Shown: positions 14,834 through 22,284 of the stretch, piece after piece
Numbering within the stretch: position 1 is the first letter of the stretch
Layout of the letters: every line of letters starts with the position of its first letter
NCBI GenBank assembly: GCA_050305935.1
Contig: JBNLGG010000030.1
Location: 1-49,376 of the forward strand
DNA: 49,376 nt
Direction of reading: 5' to 3'
Origin: CAJXNP01 sp050305935
GTDB lineage: Bacteria; Bacteroidota; Bacteroidia; Cytophagales; Cyclobacteriaceae
Notes under the pieces: model-generated
What the model was told of the DNA's origin: nothing
What the model saw: the letters and a program-made list of their open reading frames with translations, nothing else
Databases searched by the model: none
Made by a program: the position numbers and the translations under genes

Positions 14834-15967
14834 TTAGAACCAGGAACCAATCGTATCGAATACTTCTCTTCTTATTTCCTCATTGATCGCCAATGCAAGA
14901 ATCATTGAAACGATTAGTCCTATCAACGCATACAGCAAATCCTTTCCGATCATCAATAACGCTGTAACTATTCCTTTTCTCCTCTTTGACTTTGACTCTT
15001 TGGTGATATTGATAGCTACTTCACGCCCTCCAAGCAGACCTATGAACAACCAGGTAGTACTCATCGGTAAGGTAGATTCGTAAAGTTTGTAGTAAAGCAA
15101 AAGACAATACACAAAGTCGATAATGGTAGCAGATCTCACATCTCTCACATCCGATTTCTCGTCCACGATTTTTTGGATCCGATCACCCTTCATATAGAAT
15201 AAGAGCCCCAGCCCTAAGAATATAAACGAAGAGAAAGCGATAAACTGTGTTACGTTTAACTGCCTAGGAAGGAAGATGGCGATATTCGCAGCATCCTGCA
15301 TGATCCAAACAGACCATAGCAAACCGCTCGTCACCCACTGTAAATACACCCAATAAGCAGCTGGCTTTTTCTTCAACATTTTTTTAAGTACGCTCGAAAG
15401 AAGTAGCCATACAACGATTGCCAGTCCAAATGCCAGCAGATATCCTGTTAAACTTTTTTCAACGATCCCAAGAATTGTACTCGCCTTTGTAGTAAACACG
15501 TTTAACAACAAAAATGTGGTAGATACAGGCATTCTCATCCTTGTGAGAATTAACAGAATAATGGGTGCAGAAAGCTGTAGAAATGAGAACTCGGAAGGAG
15601 TAGTTTCAAAACCCTTAGAAATCAACCTCTGATAACTAACATCACCGTCATATTTAATCCAGCTTATTGTAACGGTTACAAGGAAAATAGTTCCCATGAA
15701 AAGCCACAGATAATACCATTTCCGGTGGCTATTCGAAGCTATAAACGTACCTATGGTTTGAATAGAATCGTTCGCTATCGCCGAATACCCTGCCAACATG
15801 AATCCCACCCACATAGCAATATGTGGATAAGGGTAGGCCAGAAAGCTAATAAGAATGAAGGCTAATATTAATCCTAAAAAGTTTTTTTCCTTTTTGCCTA
15901 CATCAAAAATTTTATAAGTTTTAGATAAGTCTTGGGTGTCGATTCTTGGATTTTTTTTTCTTCCCAT
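14834..15967 (-). CDS. Divergent PiT-family (inorganic phosphate transporter-like) membrane protein
   Basis: The protein has 377 residues and about ten membrane helices. PiT-family signatures occur twice in altered form: IANDSIQTIG (64-73) with RMPVSTTF (145-152), and MQDAANIAIF (223-232) with LPMSTTW near 305. These match the paired GANDVANA and PVSTTH motifs of PiT transporters, with the final His replaced by Phe and Trp. It is therefore probably a cation-coupled transporter for phosphate or a related anion. It is divergent from a Na/Pi cotransporter of an unrelated family, 224 bases away, with a repeated palindrome between them. It lacks an N-terminal signal, starting with a 28-residue basic cytosolic stretch. 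Substrate is inferred. Confidence 0.8.
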   Translation of the reverse strand: MGRKKNPRIDTQDLSKTYKIFDVGKKEKNFLGLILAFILISFLAYPYPHIAMWVGFMLAGYSAIANDSIQTIGTFIASNSHRKWYYLWLFMGTIFLVTVTISWIKYDGDVSYQRLISKGFETTPSEFSFLQLSAPIILLILTRMRMPVSTTFLLLNVFTTKASTILGIVEKSLTGYLLAFGLAIVVWLLLSSVLKKMLKKKPAAYWVYLQWVTSGLLWSVWIMQDAANIAIFLPRQLNVTQFIAFSSFIFLGLGLLFYMKGDRIQKIVDEKSDVRDVRSATIIDFVYCLLLYYKLYESTLPMSTTWLFIGLLGGREVAINITKESKSKRRKGIVTALLMIGKDLLYALIGLIVSMILALAINEEIRREVFDTIGSWF

Positions 15968-15991
15968 CTGAATTTAAAAATAAAATTGAGG

Positions 15992-15999
15992 CAAAACTA
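15992..15999 (-). promoter_or_regulatory. Candidate -7 box of the PiT-like gene
   Basis: The minus strand reads TAGTTTTG (TAnnTTTG match), 24 bases before the ATG at 15967. Palindrome copy 1 (16023-16035) sits just upstream of it, where a -33 element or regulator would bind. Confidence 0.4.
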
Positions 16000-16022
16000 T
16001 AAATACTTTTGGCACTTAATAT

Positions 16023-16035
16023 TAACAAATTGTTA
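16023..16035. promoter_or_regulatory. Palindrome TAACAAATTGTTA, copy 1 (candidate operator)
   Basis: TAACAA-A-TTGTTA has six-base complementary arms around one central base; flanking T and A extend the arms to seven. An identical 13-mer occurs 83 bases away (16106-16118). This copy is nearest the PiT-like gene. Half-site TTAACA resembles PhoP-type Pho-box half-sites, but the identity of any binding protein is unknown. Confidence 0.5.
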
Positions 16036-16105
16036 AATTATTCCAGTTCTGACAAACCAATCTAATCATATTAGGCATAGAATTAAATTTTTTTATAAAG
16101 TTTGA

Positions 16106-16118
16106 TAACAAATTGTTA
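16106..16118. promoter_or_regulatory. Palindrome TAACAAATTGTTA, copy 2 (candidate operator)
   Basis: This is identical in all 13 bases to copy 1. It lies 40 bases upstream of the TATCTTTG box of the Na/Pi cotransporter gene, a position suited to an activator. The pairing, one copy per divergent promoter, suggests joint control of both transporters. Confidence 0.5.
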
Positions 16119-16158
16119 ACACGTTCAGACGAAAAATTATTTTTCTATTGAATAGATA

Positions 16159-16166
16159 TATCTTTG
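16159..16166 (+). promoter_or_regulatory. Candidate -7 box of the Na/Pi cotransporter gene
   Basis: TATCTTTG matches TAnnTTTG and ends 25 bases before the TTG start at 16192. No exact -33 TTG is present, consistent with a need for an activator. Confidence 0.45.
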
Positions 16167-16191
16167 CGCTCTATTTAAAAAGGAACATTCA

Positions 16192-17304
16192 TTGGCTCAA
16201 AGTGATCGACATCTACGAAATCAGATAGGGAAGGCTTTCCTGGTAGTCTTCATTTTGTTTGTTTTTATGTTCTCGATTGATTTGATGATAATCTCTATCG
16301 GACACATCAGCAAGGGTGCTATCAGGTCGATGATCTCCCTTGTTTCCAATCCATTCATTGCACTATTTATTGGTCTTCTGATTACCTCTATTGTTCAGAG
16401 CAGCTCCACCACCACCTCAGTCATAGTCGCAATGGTAGCTAGTGGCTCCCTGGAGATCAATCATGCCATCCCAATGGTCATGGGCGCCAATATTGGCACG
16501 ACAATTACCAGCGATCTCGTTTCTTTAAGTTTCATCGCCAAAAAGATTGAGCTGAGAAGGGCAATAACCACCTCTACTTCCCATGATTTTTTCAACATTC
16601 TTGTCACCATCATCCTCCTTCCGCTACAATACTTTTATAATTTCATTGGCAGGATATCTGAAGCCATCACAAGTATGTTTGATTTCTCCCAGGCAGGATT
16701 GTACCCGGGCTCGAAAACGGTGTTTCATGCCTCATTGGTGAATATTCCAATAAGTGATCAGTTTTTTGAGTGGGTCAATAGCCCTGTGACTACATTTATA
16801 CTGTCCCTTATTTTGCTTTTTGTTTCGATAAAGCTATTGGCAAAAATAATTTATTCATTATTCCTTGGGGCATCAAAGTCAAAATTTGAAGATTTTATAT
16901 TTAAGAATACCTACAAGTCATTCACTTGGGGAGCAATATTAACAGCCGCCGTACAGTCGAGTTCAGTGACCACATCGCTTCTTGTACCGGTAGTTGCTAT
17001 TGGAAAAATTAAAATCAAGAATGCCTTTCCTTTCATTTTAGGGGCAAACATTGGGACAACGCTCACAGCCTTTTTGGCCGCCCTGTTTAAGAACGAGGCA
17101 GCGATTACCATTGCGGTCGCCCACCTGAGCTTCAACTTAATTGGTGTGCTTATTTTCTTACCAATTAAATTCATGAGAAATATCCCTGTTTTTCTGGCCA
17201 ATCAGCTGGGCAGATTAACATTAAAGTACCGAATAGTTGGTTTTCTATACATAATAATTACCTTCTTCCTATTACCTTTTGCATTAATCTATTTATCCAG
17301 GTAG
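16192..17304 (+). CDS. Na/Pi cotransporter (PNaS / NptA family)
   Basis: The protein has 370 residues and about eight to nine membrane helices. Two inverted halves each carry the family motif pair: QSSSTTTS (69-76) with GANIGTT (98-104), and QSSSVTTS near 254 with GANIGTT near 284. These QSSS segments form the substrate site in sodium-phosphate cotransporters of the SLC34/NptA type. It lacks the PhoU-like C-terminal domain often fused in bacteria. The start is a TTG at 16192; no ATG lies upstream in frame and the next ATG falls inside the first membrane helix. It heads a close-set series through 18810. A second, unrelated phosphate-transporter-like gene is divergent. Confidence 0.92.
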   Translation: MAQSDRHLRNQIGKAFLVVFILFVFMFSIDLMIISIGHISKGAIRSMISLVSNPFIALFIGLLITSIVQSSSTTTSVIVAMVASGSLEINHAIPMVMGANIGTTITSDLVSLSFIAKKIELRRAITTSTSHDFFNILVTIILLPLQYFYNFIGRISEAITSMFDFSQAGLYPGSKTVFHASLVNIPISDQFFEWVNSPVTTFILSLILLFVSIKLLAKIIYSLFLGASKSKFEDFIFKNTYKSFTWGAILTAAVQSSSVTTSLLVPVVAIGKIKIKNAFPFILGANIGTTLTAFLAALFKNEAAITIAVAHLSFNLIGVLIFLPIKFMRNIPVFLANQLGRLTLKYRIVGFLYIIITFFLLPFALIYLSR

Positions 17305-17344
17305 TATTTCTTATTATTTTTATACCACTCCAAAATCGTTTAAT

Positions 17345-17734
17345 GTGGGATTAAAAAAACCTCTTTCAAGTGAAAATATAGACCGGCTTACCGAGTTGGT
17401 ATTAAAATATGTTGAGGTGAAATCTGAATTGATCAAACTTCAGATAAAAGAAAATGTCTTTCAAATAATAGCCTCGTTGGTGCTTGCATTTATGCTATTG
17501 ATATTTGCCTTTTTAATACTCATATTATTAAGTACGGCAGTAGCCGGGATCATAAATGAAAGGCTGGGAAGTGAATTTTGGGGAGAAATAATAGTGGCGG
17601 GCTTTTATACGATCGTGTTGATTTTACTTTTTTTGAACCGAAAAAAAATCATTAACAAGGGGTTTGTGAAATTCATTGCTTCTGATCATTTTAATCAAGT
17701 AGAAAATAGTGATGACCATGGCTCCAAAGAATAA
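17345..17734 (+). CDS. Holin-superfamily (DUF1469-like) membrane protein
   Basis: The protein has 129 residues, starting at GTG 17345. A polar N-terminal helix (residues 7-40, ELVLKYVEVKSELIKLQIKEN) is followed by two membrane helices at about 45-70 and 83-103, then a charged tail. This is the layout of the Actinobacterial Holin-X / phage-holin-3-6 family, which are chromosomal membrane proteins of unknown function and not evidence for a prophage. It lies 40 bases after the Na/Pi gene and overlaps the next gene. Confidence 0.82.
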   Translation: MGLKKPLSSENIDRLTELVLKYVEVKSELIKLQIKENVFQIIASLVLAFMLLIFAFLILILLSTAVAGIINERLGSEFWGEIIVAGFYTIVLILLFLNRKKIINKGFVKFIASDHFNQVENSDDHGSKE

Positions 17735-18092
17735 ACTGGAAAAATTAAGGAACCACCTGGAAACGGAGTCCATCGAGTTAGAAAAGGAACTCAAGGCAGA
17801 ATTTGCGGAAATCAAGGCTACAGCTAAAAAACGGGTGGTTCAAACTTTACTGGTTGGTGGTGGCGCCATCGCTGCTCTCTCCTTATTGAAGCTTCTGCTT
17901 TCTGATAAAAAAAAAGTCCCGGCAAAGGTAAAGGAAGGCAAACAACTTGAGCACCATTCGGTTTTCACTGAACGAATAAAATCAGCTGTACTGGCTATCC
18001 TGCTGGAGCTTGCTAAGAAAAAATTGATTGAACTAATAACCCAGGTAACTGATGATACTGGATCAGATAAAGGAACTACGCCAGACAAATAA
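17712..18092 (+). CDS. Small membrane protein of unknown function (YtxH-like layout)
   Basis: The protein has 126 residues. Start codons GTG 17709, ATG 17712 and ATG 17718 are all in frame, and the ATGs are preferred. It has an amphipathic N-terminal helix of alternating Lys/Glu, one membrane segment (about 42-60, TLLVGGGAIAALSLLKLLL), a basic stretch, and a second amphipathic helix. No enzyme motif is seen. Its coding sequence overlaps the holin-like gene by 23 bases and the pcrB start by 41 bases, so translation is probably coupled. Proteins with this plan often occur next to holin-X-like genes and may scaffold membranes, which is inference. Confidence 0.8.
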   Translation: MTMAPKNKLEKLRNHLETESIELEKELKAEFAEIKATAKKRVVQTLLVGGGAIAALSLLKLLLSDKKKVPAKVKEGKQLEHHSVFTERIKSAVLAILLELAKKKLIELITQVTDDTGSDKGTTPDK

Positions 18093-18810
18093 AAAGGCAT
18101 TAGGAATATTAATTGACCCCGATAAAATAGAAAATGAGCAGTCGCTAATGCGGCTGATAAATCTGTGTGTGGAAAATAGGGTGGATTATTTTTTAGTGGG
18201 AGGTAGTCTGATCACAACGAACAATTCTGGCTCCATCATAAGCAAGATGAAGGAAAACAGCCACATTCCGGTATTATTATTTCCCGGGCATCATATGCAC
18301 CTGGACCTTTCGGCTGATGGTATCCTGTTTATATCATTAATTTCGGGACGCAATGCTGAACTTTTAATCGGGCAGCACGTAGTGGCCGCTCCTATTATTA
18401 AGCGAAGCAACATTGAAGTCCTCCCCACAGGATACATGCTTATAGGAAATGGAAATGACACGACAGTATCTTACCTCAGCAACACCATGCCCATACCTTC
18501 TTCCAAAGCAGATGTGGCGGCCTGCACCGCGTTGGCAGGAGAGATGCTGGGATTACAATTGATTTACCTGGAAGCAGGAAGCGGAGCCAAAGAACCCGTG
18601 CCGGAAAAGATGATCAAAATGGTAAAAAAGTTGACAAATATCCCCATGATCGTTGGGGGTGGTTTAAATACCTCGAACAAAGCATTGGCTGCCCTTCAGG
18701 CTGGTGCTGACATGATAATCATTGGCAACGGAGTGGAGAAAAACCCCTCTCTGATCACCGAGGTTTCTGAGCAAATCGCCAAATTAAATGCTACCCTAAA
18801 TGTTCATTAG
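18052..18810 (+). CDS. pcrB: Prenylglyceryl phosphate synthase (PcrB/GGGPS family)
   Basis: The protein has 252 residues with a TIM-barrel. It joins a polyprenyl diphosphate to sn-glycerol-1-phosphate. ILIDPDK (18-25), FLVGGSL, LFPGHHMHL, ISLISGRN, YLEAGSGA and IVGGGLNT near residue 202 match the family active site and phosphate cup. Bacteroidota enzymes belong to the group with geranylgeranyl or longer donors, whereas Firmicutes PcrB prefers heptaprenyl, so the chain length here is uncertain. It overlaps the upstream small membrane protein gene by 41 bases and the convergent AraC gene by 15. Confidence 0.93.
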   Translation: MILDQIKELRQTNKKALGILIDPDKIENEQSLMRLINLCVENRVDYFLVGGSLITTNNSGSIISKMKENSHIPVLLFPGHHMHLDLSADGILFISLISGRNAELLIGQHVVAAPIIKRSNIEVLPTGYMLIGNGNDTTVSYLSNTMPIPSSKADVAACTALAGEMLGLQLIYLEAGSGAKEPVPEKMIKMVKKLTNIPMIVGGGLNTSNKALAALQAGADMIIIGNGVEKNPSLITEVSEQIAKLNATLNVH

Positions 18811-19734
18811 TGATTCCCTCCTTCGCATTTTACCAGCCGGAATACCAAACATCATCTTAAATCGTCGGCAAAAATAGGCGGTATCTTTATACCCTACCTC
18901 ATGCCCAATTTCCCTGATGCTCTTTTTTGACGTCCTAAGGAGGCTGACAGCCTGTTCCATTCGCTGGTATTCTATATAGTCTTGTGGATTTATGCCGGTA
19001 AGCATTTTAAAATACTGTCCCACATAATCTTCACTTACATTCGCTACGTTTGCCAGCTTCTTGTTTGAAAGATCCCCGTTCAGATTGTCTTTGATGTAAG
19101 CAAATATGTCAATCAACCGAGGATCCTTAAAATAGGTGCTATTAGTGGCCAACTGCTCCACAAACATACCCTGGCGTAAAACAAATCGAATGATCTCAAC
19201 CACCATTTGGTCGGTTACAAGCTTTATGATACGCTGGTGGCCAGGCTCGTTTTTGTGCTTTTCTTCGGAAACCTGTAATATACATTCATCAATGCGCTTA
19301 CTCCCAGGAATGATGAACGAAGGTATGTCCAGCGAAGCAAAAAAGTTAACGGAATCAAATACTTTGGCATCAAATGAAATATAGCTAAACGAATCATTTG
19401 TTTCGGTCGCTAATTCAGGATGCTTCAGGCTTTGAAAAAAATGCTCTCTCCTGGTAATAAACTCATCATTCGACAAGCTTACCGGGGTTCCACGTCCAAA
19501 GGTCAAAGATATGTTTTTACCTCCTGGCACAAATAGGAACTCCCCTTTTCTAACCACGTGCTTATCCTTGCCAAAAGTGATTTCGCCTTCGTTAATTCTG
19601 AATATAGTGTTCTCGACATCATAAAAATTCTCAATGGTTATTGGCTGGATAACCTTGATGTTATTAATCTTTTTATAATGGACGTTGAGAGACTCTATGA
19701 TCTTGTTATAATCTTCCATCTTAGAATTGTGCAA
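18796..19734 (-). CDS. AraC family transcriptional regulator
   Basis: The protein has 312 residues. The N-terminal half is cupin-like (EGEITFGKDKHVVRKGEFLFVPGG near residues 50-73), suited to sensing a small ligand. The C-terminal 100 residues hold two helix-turn-helix units: LSNKKLANVANVSEDYVGQYFK and IREIGHEVGYKDTAYFCRRFK, ending in the usual GIPAGKMRR. It is downstream of the acyl-CoA dehydrogenase gene on the same strand, with 142 bases between, so it may regulate that gene or itself. A TACTTTTG -7 box lies 88 bases upstream. Target and ligand are unknown. Confidence 0.92.
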   Translation of the reverse strand: MHNSKMEDYNKIIESLNVHYKKINNIKVIQPITIENFYDVENTIFRINEGEITFGKDKHVVRKGEFLFVPGGKNISLTFGRGTPVSLSNDEFITRREHFFQSLKHPELATETNDSFSYISFDAKVFDSVNFFASLDIPSFIIPGSKRIDECILQVSEEKHKNEPGHQRIIKLVTDQMVVEIIRFVLRQGMFVEQLATNSTYFKDPRLIDIFAYIKDNLNGDLSNKKLANVANVSEDYVGQYFKMLTGINPQDYIEYQRMEQAVSLLRTSKKSIREIGHEVGYKDTAYFCRRFKMMFGIPAGKMRRRESLMNI

Positions 19735-19822
19735 TTAACCACTAAAAGATCTTTACTATTTGATCATTTAAAATAATACAAAAAAAATAAGCCATACGTT
19801 AAATTTGCTTACAATAGTATTT

Positions 19823-19830
19823 CAAAAGTA
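19823..19830 (-). promoter_or_regulatory. Candidate -7 box of the AraC-type regulator
   Basis: The minus strand reads TACTTTTG, a full TAnnTTTG match, in the very AT-rich 142-base space between the acyl-CoA dehydrogenase end and the regulator start. It implies an untranslated leader of roughly 80 bases. Confidence 0.35.
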
Positions 19831-19876
19831 CAATAATTTTTTAGATAATTCATAAATATTCAAAAAAAAAGAATGG

Positions 19877-21019
19877 CTAACGGATAAGTAGTTCTCTGGA
19901 AATTACTATTTTTTGGATTTCAGTGGTGCCTTCGTATATCTGCGTAATCTTTGCATCCCTCAACAACCTCTCCACGTGATACTCTTTTACATAACCATAT
20001 CCTCCGTGAATTTGTATGGCTTCAGAGGCACAATACATCGCTGTTTCAGAGGCAAAATACTTCGCCATTGCACTTTCTTTAGTGAAATCCTGACCTTTAT
20101 CTTTTAAATATGCTGCCTCAAAACAAAGGAGTTTCGATGCTTCAATTTTCGTGGCCATTTCAGCTAATTTGAACTGGATTGCCTGGTGCTGCGAGATCGC
20201 TTTTCCAAAGGCATGTCGCTCTTTGGAATACGCAACAGACAGATTCAATGCACCAGTCGCAATGCCCAGGGCCTGAGCGGCGATGCCTATCCGGCCACCA
20301 TTTAAAATTTTCATAGCCAGCTTAAACCCAAACCCCTCGTCTCCCAGACGGTTTGATTTTGGTACCATAACATCTGAAAACATTAGGGAATGTGTATCAG
20401 ACCCCCTTATTCCTAATTTGTTTTCCTTTCTTCCTACCGTCACACCGGCTGATTCCCTTTCTATGATCAGGGCATTTATACCATTATGTTTTAATTCCTG
20501 GTTTGATTGCGCAAATACAATATAAACTGAGGCATTTCCTCCATTTGTAATCCAGTTTTTGGTGCCATTTACCACATAATGGTCTCCCTGATCAATGGCT
20601 GTAGTACGCTGTGAGGTGGCATCGGATCCGGCTTCTGGTTCTGAGAGGCAAAATGCACCAATGATTTCCCCACTAGCCAATCTTTTTAGGTATTTTTCCT
20701 TTTGTTCTTCCGTTCCAAATTTTTCAAGGCCCCAGCAAACCAACGAATTATTAACCGACATGATCACTGCCGCAGACGCATCGACCGCAGCAATTTCTGA
20801 GATTGCCAACACATAGGAAATTGTATCCATCCCACCGCCATTGTATTTCGGGTCGACCATCATCCCCATAAATCCAAGTTCCGCCATCTTCCTGACCTGT
20901 TCACCCGGAAATGATTGGGTTTCATCTCTTTCAATAACCCCGGGCAACAACTCCTTCTTTGCAAATTCCCTGGCGGCCTGTTGAACCGCTTCTTGTTCTT
21001 CTGTTAGTTGGATGACCAT
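19877..21019 (-). CDS. Acyl-CoA dehydrogenase (short-chain type)
   Basis: The protein has 380 residues. It is a flavoprotein that oxidises acyl-CoA to trans-2-enoyl-CoA, passing electrons to ETF. Family signatures CLSEPEAGSDA, WITNGG, LNGGRIGIAAQALG and the C-terminal IHGGYGYVKEYHVERLLRD are present. The catalytic base is the Glu in IYEGTTEIQ (Glu363), the position used by short- and medium-chain enzymes. The closest named role is butyryl-CoA dehydrogenase, but chain length is not proven. It is upstream of the AraC regulator and stands between that gene and the terminator of the panC operon. Confidence 0.93.
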   Translation of the reverse strand: MVIQLTEEQEAVQQAAREFAKKELLPGVIERDETQSFPGEQVRKMAELGFMGMMVDPKYNGGGMDTISYVLAISEIAAVDASAAVIMSVNNSLVCWGLEKFGTEEQKEKYLKRLASGEIIGAFCLSEPEAGSDATSQRTTAIDQGDHYVVNGTKNWITNGGNASVYIVFAQSNQELKHNGINALIIERESAGVTVGRKENKLGIRGSDTHSLMFSDVMVPKSNRLGDEGFGFKLAMKILNGGRIGIAAQALGIATGALNLSVAYSKERHAFGKAISQHQAIQFKLAEMATKIEASKLLCFEAAYLKDKGQDFTKESAMAKYFASETAMYCASEAIQIHGGYGYVKEYHVERLLRDAKITQIYEGTTEIQKIVISRELLIR

Positions 21020-21039
21020 GTTTTGACTTTTTGGTAAAC

Positions 21040-21071
21040 AAAAAAAGGATTCACCCTTGCGGGCAAATCCT
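21040..21071 (-). terminator. Intrinsic terminator after the panC-Zn peptidase operon
   Basis: On the minus strand AGGATT and CCC pair with their complements around a GCAA loop, with a 2x2 internal mismatch, followed directly by a run of seven T. It lies 31 bases after the Zn-peptidase stop and 20 bases before the next start, exactly where transcription from panC should end. Confidence 0.75.
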
Positions 21072-21101
21072 GGTTAGATGAGGTCTTGAAAGATAATTTA
21101 T

Positions 21102-21791
21102 TTAGTCTCTATTACCAAGTAAAATCATGACATAATAAAGCAGCGTTACTAGCGAACCGATCGCGGCTACGACGTAGGTCATTGCCGCCCACTTCAAGGC
21201 ATCCTTAGCCATATACTGATCGTCTGCGCTGGCGATTCCCTTTGTCTTTATCCATTGCAATGCCCGTTTGCTGGCATCAAATTCTACCGGAAGCGTAATA
21301 AATGAAAACAAGGTCAGGATGAAATAACAAGCTATCACCGCCAGAATGATATTTTGGTATCCAAGGTTGTACACAAATCCTCCACCAAAAATCGCAATCA
21401 TTACGATGATGTTAAGTATCCTACCGCTTACATTTTGAATAGGGACCAGCATTGATCTGATTTCCAAAGGACGATAAGCCCTCGCATGCTGTACGGCATG
21501 ACCACATTCATGGGCAGCTACAGCAGCGGCTGCCGCATTTCTTCCGTAATAAACCGTTTCACTTAAGTTTACTGTCCTGTTTGAGGGATTATAGTGGTCA
21601 GTTAAGTGTCCAGGCTGACAGGTAATAGCCACATCATAAAGCCCATTGTCTTGTAGCATCGACTGGGCTACCTCCGCGCCACTCATGTTTGACATCAAGG
21701 TCGTCTGTGAGTACTTCTTAAACTTGCTTTTAAGCCTTGAGCTCACCGCAAAGCTTATTATCATGAAAACTATACCAATAACGATAATCAT
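21102..21791 (-). CDS. YugP-like zinc metallopeptidase, membrane bound
   Basis: The protein has 229 residues and belongs to the Zn_peptidase_2 family. There is an N-terminal membrane helix, then the zinc motif HECGHAVQH (94-102, the HExxH signature with a Gly-His extension), and three more hydrophobic stretches (about 127-145, 148-168, 205-225). The Asp/Glu-containing segment PVEFDASKRAL near residue 168 provides the third ligand in the family. Substrates are unknown. It is the last gene of the minus-strand group, seven bases after the adenylyltransferase, and is followed by a terminator. Confidence 0.92.
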   Translation of the reverse strand: MIIVIGIVFMIISFAVSSRLKSKFKKYSQTTLMSNMSGAEVAQSMLQDNGLYDVAITCQPGHLTDHYNPSNRTVNLSETVYYGRNAAAAAVAAHECGHAVQHARAYRPLEIRSMLVPIQNVSGRILNIIVMIAIFGGGFVYNLGYQNIILAVIACYFILTLFSFITLPVEFDASKRALQWIKTKGIASADDQYMAKDALKWAAMTYVVAAIGSLVTLLYYVMILLGNRD

Positions 21792-21798
21792 AATTCTA

Positions 21799-22284
21799 TT
21801 AATTTTCTTTTATTTTCTCAATGATACTGCTCGTACTATAACCGGCAACAAGCTGAATCGTTTCAACTTTTCCACCATTGCTCAAAACGATATCCGCACC
21901 CACAATGTTACTTGTTTGGTAGTCATTCCCTTTAACTAAAATGTCGGGCAAAATAGATTTTATGAGGTTCAATGGAGTATCTTCATCGAATAAAATAACA
22001 TAGTCAACAAATTGCAACGCCGCCATTAACCGCGCCCGCGATTCCTCGTTGACGATGGGCCTGTTTTTCCCCTTAATCCGTTGGATAGATTGGTCAGTAT
22101 TAAGTCCCAACACAAGCAAATCACCTTTTTCACGTGCTTTTTCCAAGTAGTCAATGTGCCCCAAATGGACAATATCAAAGCAGCCATTCGTAAAAACCAC
22201 CTGTTTGTTCTTCAATTCCTTTGATCGCAGTTCCAGGAACTTTTCAACCGATATGATTTTATCCTCACTCGGCATTTTTGACAT
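21799..22284 (-). CDS. rfaE2: D-glycero-beta-D-manno-heptose 1-phosphate adenylyltransferase
   Basis: The protein has 161 residues from the ATG at 22284; another in-frame ATG lies at 22275, and an upstream one at 22311 would overlap the preceding gene by 47 bases, so it is less likely. It is a nucleotidyltransferase with NGCFDIVHLGH (HxGH motif) near residue 34, SRARLMAALQFVDYVILFDEDTP, and the C-terminal GYSTSSIIEKI. It corresponds to the HldE C-terminal domain and makes ADP-heptose for lipopolysaccharide core. The kinase half is a separate gene, not in this window. The start lies within the end of the flippase-like gene. Confidence 0.88.
   Translation of the reverse strand: MSKMPSEDKIISVEKFLELRSKELKNKQVVFTNGCFDIVHLGHIDYLEKAREKGDLLVLGLNTDQSIQRIKGKNRPIVNEESRARLMAALQFVDYVILFDEDTPLNLIKSILPDILVKGNDYQTSNIVGADIVLSNGGKVETIQLVAGYSTSSIIEKIKEN

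Noticed and set aside
16004..16011. Additional TACTTTTG on the plus strand in the phosphate-transporter gap
   Set aside because: It matches the -7 consensus but is 180 bases before the gene and overlaps the PiT-like promoter area; in AT-rich sequence single matches are common, so the nearer TATCTTTG was preferred.
17345..17734. Holin-like gene as a sign of a prophage
   Set aside because: The holin-X type family is common in bacterial chromosomes, and no other phage gene is in the window.
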